Part shown: piece by piece, positions 10,771 to 19,559 of the stretch
Numbering within the stretch: the stretch's first letter is position 1
How the letters are laid out: the number at the start of each line of letters is the position of its first letter
Assembly: GCA_009731375.1 (NCBI GenBank)
Contig: BJOX01000076.1
Coordinates: 130,226-192,765, forward strand
Source of the DNA: Paulinella micropora
Lineage: Eukaryota > Cercozoa > Imbricatea > Euglyphida
DNA length: 62,540 bases
Direction: 5' to 3'
Notes under the pieces: model-generated
The model's input: only the letters and a program-made list of their open reading frames with translations
Told to the model about the DNA's origin: nothing
Databases searched by the model: none
Made by a program: the position numbers and the translations under genes

Positions 10771-11073
10771 GTGTGTTTAAACACAGACAGAGTGCCAGAA
10801 GATGCAGACCCGATAAATCTTTATTATTCTGATGGGCGATTTGATACACGACTGACTACCAAAAGCACATCAGACTTAAAAGAAGGTAGCAGTTTATACT
10901 ATACAGAGCAACGAGTAAGAAACAATGAAGAGGTTAAAGCTTCAGCTCAACACCGCTCTAATACATCTAATCCTCACCAAACCAGTTTATGCAATTTGGT
11001 AGATACAAACATATCCGCACCAGTGGTCGGTCAATACTTAACATACAACGATATCACTACACGGATGAAATGA
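10771..11073 (+). CDS. Tail-fibre-like repeat protein fragment
   Basis: 100 codons. Two successive copies of the (D/E)G-x-NLYY(S/T)D-x-R(F/V) type repeat are visible: PINLYYSDGRFDTRL and then KEGSSLYYTEQRVRNN. They are followed by a segment ending APVVGQYLTYNDITTRMK, matching the L-x-D-x-x-I-S-x-P-x-x-G-Q-x-L-x-Y-N pattern common in phage tail fibres and in fibre-like proteins of eukaryotic DNA viruses and elements. Real fibres have many more repeats, so this is a short or truncated form. Its last codons overlap the first CACTA pentamer (11055-11059), so the DNA transposon may have cut it off. Its neighbourhood supports a virus-like origin. Confidence 0.5.
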   Translation: MCLNTDRVPEDADPINLYYSDGRFDTRLTTKSTSDLKEGSSLYYTEQRVRNNEEVKASAQHRSNTSNPHQTSLCNLVDTNISAPVVGQYLTYNDITTRMK

Positions 11074-11590
11074 AGTGATGCTCACTTAGCACGTAGTGAT
11101 GCATCACTACGCTGGTAGTAATGAATATTTTTTCTTAGTGATGATGGTACGTAGTGAAAAAGTTTGCATTATTGAAAAAGTTAGAAAAAGTTAGTGATGA
11201 AATACGTAGTGATCATCACTACCACTAGTGATCTTGATGAAAGTTAGTGATGGAATACGTAGTGATCATCACTACGTTAGTGATGTGTTACAAAACTAAA
11301 AAAAGTTAGTGATGAAACACGTAGTGATCATCACTACACTAGTGATCTATGATGAACGTTAGTGATGAAATACGTAGTGACCATCACTACGTTAGTGATG
11401 TGTTACAAAACTAAAAAAAGTTAGTGATAAAAACCATAGTGACGAGCACTAGGGTAGTGATCTTGTTTAGAGTGTGTCTCAGTGATGATCACTACACGCT
11501 CAAGCTAATACAAGTCTAGTGATCATCACTAAGTGTCATAATGTAACCTTGTGAGTGTCTATCACTAAGGTCATAGTGACCGAAACTAGT
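11070..11590. repeat. Left palindrome array of the CACTA element
   Basis: Dense AGTGATGATCACT-type sites separated by a recurrent spacer containing AAAAAGTTAGTGATGAAA. Units near 11160, 11240, 11300 and 11350 repeat as a roughly 120-bp higher-order unit with the phrase GATGTGTTACAAAACTAAA occurring twice. It lies immediately downstream of the transposase stop codon, where subterminal repeats are expected. Confidence 0.85.
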
Positions 11591-11720
11591 TATATTGAAC
11601 ATCATATTAAAGTTATCTATACTCTGTCTCTGTATGAAATATGAGCGTCACTGTGATATTTTTAATAATCAGTGTCTTGATTTAAAAGGTAGACTGTGTC
11701 TAAAATGTTGCTGGATTCAA

Positions 11721-12950
11721 TTAATTTCTTACATCTGTCTCCTGCTGATCCAAGAAGTACTCAGCATCGCTATCATTATTTTCCTCACCGTCCGGGGCCG
11801 CAAAAATCTCGTTTAGACTAGGAGCGTCAGGCCTAGAGTCCACCCCACCTTGGTCCGCCTCATCATCTGACAATTTCAGATTCACCTCTAGTATTTGTCT
11901 TGCTTCTGGCAGTTTCTGATCAGCCTCACTGTCGCTCGCATATAACGCATCAAGATCAACCTCAGGAATGTCTTGGTCAGGTGCTGGTGCATGATCCTTA
12001 CCATCCACCAACCTATCCACTGCCTCTTGCATATATTCAGGCAGAATGGAATCATCGACCGGAATCAAATACATGCAGCCACTCTTGGTAGGTACGTCTG
12101 CAGTCACGCAAGGCATCTCCAATGAGCTCAAAGGGAGAAATTGCAATTTCTCTTTGCGATCGGGAACCGCTTTACATAGCCACATACCACGCTTTTTGGG
12201 ATCTGCGTAGCACCGCAGAAGCTCTACCGCTGCGAGTTCCAAAGTTATGTCTGGATTGGTCAATGCCACTGCAAGGTAATAGCGGATATATGCACCATAT
12301 CTCGCACTGCTGCGAACCCCACCTGGAAAATCTCTTTTGAGATCTTCCTTTGCAACTGCACATGTTCCTCCTGCGTAACGTTTGTTGGATGCTTCACCAC
12401 ATATCATGCACACCGCTCGGACGACTGCCCTCCGGTGCTTAGTAACGTCACAACGAAGAGCAGAGAAATCAGGACGTTCATTTGTTTGCATCTTGTTTTC
12501 ATCAACTCGAGAAAGTCCTAACTCTCTCCAGTACTTTTCCAAGAACAAAATGACATCCGTACGCTGCTCTTCAGCTAGCTTGTACTTTTTTGTACAAATT
12601 AACTTGTTTGGTTCATCCGGATTCACCTGGAGCTGGAGCTGTTTTTCATCAAACTGAAAGCATTTCTTCCTGGTGTTTGGCATGGCAGCGCTTTGTTGCA
12701 AGTCGGAGAGTGCCTGTCCAAATGTAGTCTTCAGACATGCAACATCACTCCAGCGTTTGAAAAGAGTCATTTCAGGGTCTTTCTGGCTGTGTACTTGGCC
12801 TTTCAGGAACTTCTGCTGCCTCTCTAGCCAATACGCAGAAGTGTCTGGTAGAGGGCCCCAATTCTTCATGTGATGCATAACTCCACACACAAGTTGATGC
12901 AGCCAAAAGGTATGCTCCGTCCTGGGCAGGACACGTGCAATCTTCACTAC
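11721..12950 (-). CDS. tnp2-type transposase, C-terminal exon
   Basis: 409 codons from the splice acceptor (CCTTGTAG, ending at 12951) to TAA at 11721. The first 60 residues carry a diagnostic C-terminal signature of tnp2 transposases: HTFWLHQLVCGVM, then WGPLPDTSAYWLER, then LKG, corresponding to the H-x-L-L-H ... G-P ... E-R-x-x-G block. The middle has CMICG and an SSARYGAYIRYYL segment. The tail is acidic (SDDEADQGG, NNDSDAEYF) and probably disordered. The exon joins in frame (phase 0) to the upstream exon ending at 13216. No stops or frameshifts occur within it, so this part of the element is recent or constrained. Confidence 0.85.
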   Translation of the reverse strand, partial: VVKIARVLPRTEHTFWLHQLVCGVMHHMKNWGPLPDTSAYWLERQQKFLKGQVHSQKDPEMTLFKRWSDVACLKTTFGQALSDLQQSAAMPNTRKKCFQFDEKQLQLQVNPDEPNKLICTKKYKLAEEQRTDVILFLEKYWRELGLSRVDENKMQTNERPDFSALRCDVTKHRRAVVRAVCMICGEASNKRYAGGTCAVAKEDLKRDFPGGVRSSARYGAYIRYYLAVALTNPDITLELAAVELLRCYADPKKRGMWLCKAVPDRKEKLQFLPLSSLEMPCVTADVPTKSGCMYLIPVDDSILPEYMQEAVDRLVDGKDHAPAPDQDIPEVDLDALYASDSEADQKLPEARQILEVNLKLSDDEADQGGVDSRPDAPSLNEIFAAPDGEENNDSDAEYFLDQQETDVRN

Positions 12951-13215
12951 CTACAAGGATATGTTCACCTTCATACATTACGTCCATTCAATGTAAATCT
13001 TGCATACAATGATCATTATTAGTATTGTCAAGATGTAGTGACTAGACAATATACCCTATGATGACGACCACTATAGTGATCATCACTAAGATGCTAGTGC
13101 CCATCACTACCGGTCTAGTGCCCATCACTACAAGGCTAGTGCCCATCACTAAAACGGTAGTGACTATCACTACTGTTTACTTTTTTTTTTTTTTTTTTTT
13201 TTGTTGCCAGAGTAC
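12951..13215 (-). other. Transposase intron made of palindromes
   Basis: On the minus strand the donor is CAG|GTACTC (exon end 13216) and the acceptor CTTGTAG (ending 12951); the join keeps frame. The intron holds an A/T homopolymer (13181-13201) and at least five TAGTG-N5-CACTA sites between 13070 and 13172, so repeat sites occupy much of the intron. Confidence 0.75.
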
Positions 13216-13985
13216 CTGTTCGGTGATCCACGTGCCTAGGTTGTTCAATGCCACTGGGTCGCTAGGTATTTTGCGCAGTTTGGTTACGCGCAGAACACGA
13301 AAAAGACGCGCTAAACACTTGAGTACTTCTTGGTTGATGCCCAGACCATCATAAATCCAAGGGCCACAAAAACGAAGGAAAAACGAAGCGTCCGCTACCT
13401 TGGCCTTGCCAAATGTTCCGTACGGTGACCCCGTCCCACGCTGCCCTCGCAGTGCCCGCACTGCCATGTAACGTATGTCGATCTCCTTCCTGATAGACAT
13501 TCCCAAGGCCAGGTTCGAGTACTGCTTGTTGATCTTGGTCAATTCAGCTACGCGTGCAGCAAAGAGAGCTTCTTCTCTTATGAGTCGAGCCTCGTATTGG
13601 GCGTCCGTGTCATCACGCTCTCTGCGTACAGGTCTTGGCTGACCTGGCAGGGGCTTGTGTTTGGGATGTTTCTTTCCTTCAGAGTCATCCGACGTCATTG
13701 CAACAATATGCGCAACGGCGTTTTCGTCAACGTGCATTCCATCAACCATCATATCCAACACAGAATCGAAGGCAGGGATTCCTTGGCACGCATTATCATA
13801 CTTGACACCTTGAGAATGGTGCGGCTTTTGGAACGGACGAAGACCTTCGTTATGTCGTCGCACGTCCGACGCTCGAGCAGCATACCACACAGCTGTCTTG
13901 TTTTGGGGTGGAGCCGTGGCACAGGGCGGTCCATAACTAGCATCAGTGCGCATGGGATGACAGAGTGGGAGAAAGGCTCGAAAGT
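13216..13985 (-). CDS. tnp2-type transposase, central exon
   Basis: About 255 codons. It contains DMMVDGMHVDENAVAHI (the D-x-M-H motif of tnp2 transposases, normally D-P-M-H-N), then LPGQPRPVRRERD, and ends in LGTWITEQ at the splice donor. The frame is open upstream of the Met at 13953 to at least 14040, overlapping the end of the preceding exon in another frame. The two appear joined by a one-base frameshift near 14040 rather than by an intron. If genuine, that lesion would disable the protein; an assembly indel is equally possible. Confidence 0.8.
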
Positions 13986-14039
13986 CCGGAGTGATAGTAT
14001 GAGTGCTCCCGATTGTGACAAACTCTGTGAAGCAGCAGC

Positions 14040-14600
14040 GACTTGCCGCTCTGATTAGTACCGGCGATATGCTTTTGACCTTGGCCGTCTGCCATCACTC
14101 CTAAGCATAGGACCCTGCATGTCTTCTCGACTCCTTCCCGGTCACGCACCATACGCGGCAAATATGCATGGCGCAGCTGATGGACCAGAGTCGAAAAGGC
14201 TGTTTTCAGGCTTGGGGGGATATACGGACCTCCCACTATGCCTCCCATCCACAGCTCGCCTGATGTAGAGAAGGCAATATTCTTGATGGTGTTTACCCAT
14301 ACACTGTGGGGGGCACTGTACTGTGTAGAAACCACAGGCGTGCCATCGGATCCCAGCAAAACTGGTATGACGCAGATCTCTTGCAGTGCACCCGCCGCAG
14401 AGCTCGCTGCTTGCTGCATTTTCAGCTTGTAGCGGGGTGAACAGCGGATGCAGCACATAAATCCTGGTTCAGCGGCAGCTCGCGCGTCGTGGACCTGCCT
14501 GCTTGCTTGAAGCTGGTTCCAAGTCCTGTTCACCATACTTGCATCCAGGTGCGTACCAATGTCCGCCGCAAAAACCCTTTCCCCTCGCAAGGGGTGTCAG
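14040..14600 (-). CDS. tnp2-type transposase, N-proximal catalytic exon
   Basis: About 185 codons including VIPVLLGSDGTPVVST (first catalytic Asp region, cf. x-x-x-DG-x-x), SVWVNTIKN, LWMGGIVGGPYIPP (equivalent of the A-G-L-W block), and VMADGQGQKH (second Asp region, normally D-x-P-A/Q). A CCIRC pair lies near 14450. The 5' boundary is uncertain: an in-frame TGA lies just above 14600 and the best acceptor-like CTGCAG is at about 14623. Frame is lost near 14040 relative to the next exon. Order and spacing of the motifs fit the DDE-type tnp2 domain. Confidence 0.75.
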
Positions 14601-14653
14601 TTAGAGCATTCGGATGCCTTGTCTGCAGCAGGAGTAAGCGAACACTCCAAGTA

Positions 14654-15090
14654 ACACCTAACATTCATTCACATTCATCACACATATTGGATTCCACATA
14701 TTAGATATTTCATCATAGTATGTAGTGATGGTCACTTAATAGTTAGTGATGGTCACTTTGCGTTTAGTGATGGTCACTTAGAGGTTAGTGATGGTCACTT
14801 AGAGTTTAGTGATGGTCACTTAGAGGTTAGTGATGGTCACTTAGATGTAACACCTAACTTTCATTCACATTCATCACACATATTGGATTCATCACACATA
14901 TTAGGTATTTCATCATATTATGTAGTGATGGTCACTTAATAGTTAGTGATGGTCACTTTGCGTTTAGTGATGGTCACTTAGGGGTTAGTGATGGTCACTT
15001 AGAGGTTAGTGATGGTCACTTAGAGGTTAGTGATGGTCACTTAGTTGTAACACCTAACATTCATTCACATTCATCACACACATTGGATTC
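14654..15090. repeat. Intronic higher-order palindrome array
   Basis: Two copies of a roughly 200-bp unit. Each has six TAGTGATGGTCACT(T/A)-type sites at regular spacing of about 20-23 bp (about two helical turns), bounded by three copies of ACACCTAACNTTCATTCACA (14655, 14852, 15049). It lies between the exon ending at 15131 (donor CAG|GTACTG) and the exon starting at about 14600. The regular spacing would place all sites on the same face of the DNA. Confidence 0.85.
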
Positions 15091-15130
15091 GAATTCATCA
15101 CACATATTGGATATTTTATCTTAACAGTAC

Positions 15131-15705
15131 CTGTGATGGATCATGGTACTTTGGTCCCTTGTGCCTGCAACTGCCATCTTGACTTTGTGCCAACTGCTTA
15201 CTGATGCATCTGGCACAACAAGGTCTCTTATCACGGCGTACACAGCTTCCATGATTTCGTGACTGCCATTGTGTCGCTGTTGAATTTGCAACAGGGCAGC
15301 GACTACTTGAGCCACAGTCGCTGTTGCGTAAGCCGGACCAGGCCCTTGCACAAACTGCTCTGCGTACGATAACGCAGCAGGCACACCTTGCCGTCCCCCC
15401 GCCAAGCGTGGAGGACGCAAGCCTTGCATCTCTTCATCCTCGCTGGACGCTGGATAAAGATCAGCATCCTCATCGTCCGGGCCCGAATCTTGATTGTCTG
15501 GACCAGCTAACTCCAGAGGTGCCAGGGGAGGTCCTACAGGGTCGCTGCGACCAGCTGCAAGGTGTCCGACTCCATCTTCTTCCTCTGAGTCAGATATTGC
15601 CAGAGCTGCCCGCGGACGTCGTGTTACAGCTACAGTTGCAGAGTGTCTGACTCGCTCTCTGGGAAAATGCCATCCATATTTTTGCACATGTTTGCGCCTG
15701 TTCAA
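15131..15705 (-). CDS. tnp2-type transposase, N-terminal exon
   Basis: About 190 codons. It begins with NRRKHVQKYGWHFPRE, the KR-x-x-H...YGWHF-like motif found near the N-terminus of tnp2 transposases after a Cys-rich finger. It then has an acidic, Pro-rich linker (SDSEEEDG, DDEDADLYPASSEDEEMQG) and a helical end. The frame extends a little upstream of 15705, with a CAG acceptor-like site at about 15700. It ends at the donor CAG|GTACTG (15131/15130). Confidence 0.65.
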
Positions 15706-15734
15706 GCAGAATTGCGTGCGTAGGGAGGGATGTA

Positions 15735-15835
15735 TGCATAGTGATGATCATTAAAAATGCAGTGCTGATCACTTACTGATAGTGATGGTCACTCACCAAT
15801 TAGCGATTGTCACTTAAATTGTAGTGATGGTCACT
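15735..15835. repeat. Right palindrome array of the CACTA element
   Basis: Four or five AGTGAT-N-x-TCACT sites (AGTGATGATCATT, AGTGATGGTCACT, GCGATTGTCACT, AGTGATGGTCACT). It is upstream of the main transposase exons, but a further small Cys-rich exon may lie beyond it, making this another intron rather than the terminus. Confidence 0.75.
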
Positions 15836-15934
15836 TAGACACATTATAATTAATAACAGTATGTCCGAGAGCATAACCATCCTTGCTAGCCAGCAATTAT
15901 ACATACTGTTATTATCAACAGTGTACCTCGTCGA

Positions 15935-16003
15935 GTATGCCAGTTGTTTGCTACCTCTGCACGAAGCACACTTGCATGCCTCGACGCCACGACCGCGCGG
16001 CAT
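15935..16003 (-). CDS. Candidate first transposase exon with a CxC..C finger
   Basis: The minus-strand ATG at 16003 reads MPRGRGVEACKCASCRGSK. tnp2 transposases often start with a CxC or CxxC finger followed by the YGWHF-type segment found in the exon at 15705, so this could be exon 1. The splice donor is not clear. It abuts (GATA)n at 16020. Confidence 0.25.
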
Positions 16004-16017
16004 CGTTCGCCGAGGCT

Positions 16018-16128
16018 AGAAAGATACCTAGATAGATATAGATAGATATAGATAGATATAGATAGATATATAGATATATATATAGATATATAGATAAATA
16101 GATAGATAGATAGATAAGATAGATAGAT

Positions 16129-16179
<51 letters not shown>

Positions 16180-16186
16180 GATAGAT

Positions 16187-16240
<54 letters not shown>

Positions 16241-16245
16241 TGTGT
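16018..16245. repeat. (GATA)n microsatellite
   Basis: GATA repeats with GATATA variants. No coding meaning. Confidence 0.95.
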
Positions 16246-17531
16246 ATGTATGTATGTAAGTATGTGTGTGTGTGTTTGTATGTATGTATGTATGTATGCA
16301 TGTATATGTGTATGTGTGTATGTATGTGTGTATGTATGTATGTATGTATGTGTGTATAATTATGTGTATGTCTGTATTGTATGTATGTATGTATGTATGT
16401 ATGTATGTATGTATGTGTGTATGTATGTGTGTGTATGTGTGTGTGTGTGTATAAGTATGTGTATGTCTGTATGTATGTATATGTGTATGCATGTATGTAT
16501 GTATGCATGTATGTATACGTATGTATGTATACGTATGTATGTGTGTATGTGTGTGTGTATAATTATGTGTATGTATGTATGTATGTATGTATGTATGTAT
16601 GTATGTGTATGTATGTATGTATGTGTGTGTGTGTGTATGTGTGTATGCATGTATGCATGTATGTATGTATGTATGTATATGTTTGTGTGTGTGTATGTAC
16701 ATATATGTGTATGCATGTATGTATGTATGTATGTATGTATGTATACGTATGTATGTATACGTATGTATGTATACGTATGTATGTATACGTATGTACGTAT
16801 GTATGTATGTATCTGTGTATGTATGTATGTATGTATGTGTGTATGTATGTATACGTATGTATGTATACGTATGTATGTGTGTATGTGTGTGTGTGTGTGT
16901 ATAATTATGTGTATGTATGTATGTATGTATGTATGTGTGTATGTATGTATGTATGTGTGTGTATGTATGTGTGTGTATGTATGTATGCATGTATGTATGT
17001 ATGTATGTATGTATGTATATGTTTGTGTGTGTATGTATGTATATGTGTATGCATGTATGTATGTATACGTATGTATGTATACGTATGTATGTATACGTAT
17101 GTGTGTATACGTATGTATGTATACGTATGTATGTATGTATGTATGTATCTGTGTATGTATGTATGTATGTATATGTGTGTATGTGTGTGTGTATGTATGT
17201 ATGTATGTATGTATATGTTTGTGTGTGTATGTATGTATATGTGTATGCATGTATGTATGTATGTATGTATGTATACGTATGTATGTATACGTATGTATGT
17301 GTGTATGTATGTATGTATGTATGTGCGTGTGTGTGTTTGTATGTAAGTATGTATGTGTGTATGTGTGTATGTGTGTATGTATGTATGTGTTTGTGTGTGT
17401 TTGTGTGTGTTTGTGTCTATGTATGTATGTATGTGTGTGTGTGTGTGTGTGTTTGTATGTATGCATGCATGTATGTATGTATGTATGTATGTATGTGTGT
17501 ATGTATGTGTTATATGTATTAATATTGTATG

Positions 17532-17565
<34 letters not shown>

Positions 17566-17635
17566 TGTATGTGTGTATGTGTGTGTATGTATGTATGTAT
17601 GTGTGTATGTATGTATGTGTGTGTATTATTACCGG
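16246..17635. repeat. 1.4-kb (GTAT)n/(GT)n microsatellite with TATACGTATG islands
   Basis: Long block of GTAT and GT units with recurrent GTATACGTATGTAT motifs (TACGTA palindromes) arranged in higher-order repeats of about 300-400 bp (compare 16500-16560, 16740-16800, 17060-17120 and 17265-17300). Very long open frames on both strands are periodicity artefacts. Confidence 0.95.
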
Positions 17636-17923
17636 TACCAGCTGCAGTACTAGTCTGAATGAAAATGAACCTTGGCCTCAAAAATCTGGTCTGTTTGAAA
17701 AAACTTGTCAGGTCGGTCCATTACCAATACAGTCCTGAACTCATAAGTTTGGAAAAGCAAAAAAAAACGGTCTGATCAGTTCGAAAACTGACTTCGCGCC
17801 GACATGGTACCCTGCTTTCTCTTGCAAGATCACTACCACCACTTTTTGCACAACGTAACGTTCACATAACGTAACAAATCTACCACCATTTCTACACTTT
17901 ATGTAGCCGCCAAGAAAAAAAAA

Positions 17924-18713
17924 NNNNNNNNNNNNNNNNNNNNNNNNNNNNNNNNNNNNNNNNNNNNNNNNNNNNNNNNNNNNNNNNNNNNNNNNNNNNN
18001 NNNNNNNNNNNNNNNNNNNNNNNNNNNNNNNNNNNNNNNNNNNNNNNNNNNNNNNNNNNNNNNNNNNNNNNNNNNNNNNNNNNNNNNNNNNNNNNNNNNN
18101 NNNNNNNNNNNNNNNNNNNNNNNNNNNNNNNNNNNNNNNNNNNNNNNNNNNNNNNNNNNNNNNNNNNNNNNNNNNNNNNNNNNNNNNNNNNNNNNNNNNN
18201 NNNNNNNNNNNNNNNNNNNNNNNNNNNNNNNNNNNNNNNNNNNNNNNNNNNNNNNNNNNNNNNNNNNNNNNNNNNNNNNNNNNNNNNNNNNNNNNNNNNN
18301 NNNNNNNNNNNNNNNNNNNNNNNNNNNNNNNNNNNNNNNNNNNNNNNNNNNNNNNNNNNNNNNNNNNNNNNNNNNNNNNNNNNNNNNNNNNNNNNNNNNN
18401 NNNNNNNNNNNNNNNNNNNNNNNNNNNNNNNNNNNNNNNNNNNNNNNNNNNNNNNNNNNNNNNNNNNNNNNNNNNNNNNNNNNNNNNNNNNNNNNNNNNN
18501 NNNNNNNNNNNNNNNNNNNNNNNNNNNNNNNNNNNNNNNNNNNNNNNNNNNNNNNNNNNNNNNNNNNNNNNNNNNNNNNNNNNNNNNNNNNNNNNNNNNN
18601 NNNNNNNNNNNNNNNNNNNNNNNNNNNNNNNNNNNNNNNNNNNNNNNNNNNNNNNNNNNNNNNNNNNNNNNNNNNNNNNNNNNNNNNNNNNNNNNNNNNN
18701 NNNNNNNNNNNNN
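17924..18713. other. Assembly gap (largest of 21)
   Basis: 790 N. Other gaps: 7799-7808, 20730-20739, 24370-24379, 25297-25306, 26504-26601, 29939-30169, 30564-30573, 32138-32211, 36010-36168, 36796-36805, 37454-37463, 42035-42044, 44175-44248, 46210-46219, 49846-49855, 51574-51836, 55749-55758, 56285-56294, 58868-59398, 60904-60913. Most touch a G or C homopolymer; here a 36-base G run (18714-18749) follows. Features spanning gaps are provisional. Confidence 0.99.
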
Positions 18714-18750
<37 letters not shown>

Positions 18751-18867
18751 AGAAGGTTGTAGCAGGGAGGGGAAAGAAAAGATGGGTGCAAAAAAAACCA
18801 ACAACCAGACAAGAGAGAAATCCCACAGCAAACGCGCCCGTGCTCAAGAAAAGAGGCCTGTCTGACA

Positions 18868-19455
18868 AAAGGTGATTACAAGGGCAGGTACCAACGGCGG
18901 CAATCCTTTCTGCAACTGCAACAAGACGTCAAGGGGCTGCTACGTGCACGCGCTGATTTGCTGGTGAAGAGATTGCAAGGCTGCCCGGGCGCCTGCGGAC
19001 ATGGGCTTGCCTTTGCTGGCGCGAACGCAGGCAACTGGCGCAGAAGTGCTGCGCTGAGAAAAATTTCGGCAACCGAAACAAACAAGAACAAGAAAAGTCA
19101 GAGAATTAAAACTATTTTGTGTGCCAGAGCCTACGAGACGCTCTTTTTTTTAGTTCCTGAGATTGAGGTAGGAGAGGCGGGGGACAGATTTTATTTGTGA
19201 CGCAGTGGGGTCGGCAAAAGCCAAGCCCCGGGCACCCAACCACTAGCAGTGGAGTGCTGCCAGGGCTTGGTGTTTGTGGAGCGACTGACGGGGGTGATGC
19301 CCCGAGGGCCGCCTGGTTTAGGTCTGCCGGGACACGACCTCCGGGCTCCGGAACACTCCCGCACTGGCGGCGACCGGCTTACCGGTCGGGGTACGAGGAC
19401 GGGCCGCATGCACGCGTTTGTGTGGGCGCGGAAGGGCTGTCGCCCCAGAGTTTAG
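18868..19455 (+). other. Possible coding fragments, unassigned
   Basis: A plus-strand frame from about 18868 to 19200 reads a basic, Gln/Leu-rich stretch followed by Cys/Gly-rich and then Lys/Asn-rich sequence. A second frame covers 19249-19455 (68 codons, Arg/Gly-rich). Neither has a recognised motif or a convincing start. They could be exons, a decayed gene or chance open frames in GC-rich DNA. Confidence 0.2.
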
Positions 19456-19559
19456 CGCAGGTTTTTTAACCCTCTCCCCCTCAACTCTCTCCCTCCCTCC
19501 CCCCTCTGCCGAAACAGAAGAGGAAGAATTGTAAATTAAATTTAAAAATAGCTGACTTT

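Larger units (their letters stand above)
11055..15835 (-). mobile_element. CACTA (EnSpm) DNA transposon with palindrome-filled flanks and introns
   Basis: A minus-strand tnp2-type transposase gene (exons between 15705 and 11721) is bracketed by arrays of TAGTG-N5-CACTA palindromes at 11070-11590 and 15735-15835. Further arrays lie inside its introns. Elements of this superfamily end in CACTA...TAGTG and carry subterminal repeats in both orientations, which the transposase or an accessory protein binds. The outermost pentamers visible are CACTA at 11055 and TAGTG at 15822. The 3-bp flanks there do not match, so the true ends and target-site duplication are not established. (GATA)n begins 185 bp beyond the right array. 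Confidence 0.75.

Noticed and set aside
14700-15060. CRISPR-like regular repeat array
   Set aside because: The repeated words are near-palindromes with near-identical spacers, inside an intron of a transposase in a eukaryotic genome; no Cas genes.
16250-17653. Very long Cys/Val/Tyr/Met and His/Thr/Tyr ORFs on both strands
   Set aside because: Pure GTAT/GT microsatellite; both strands are equally open.
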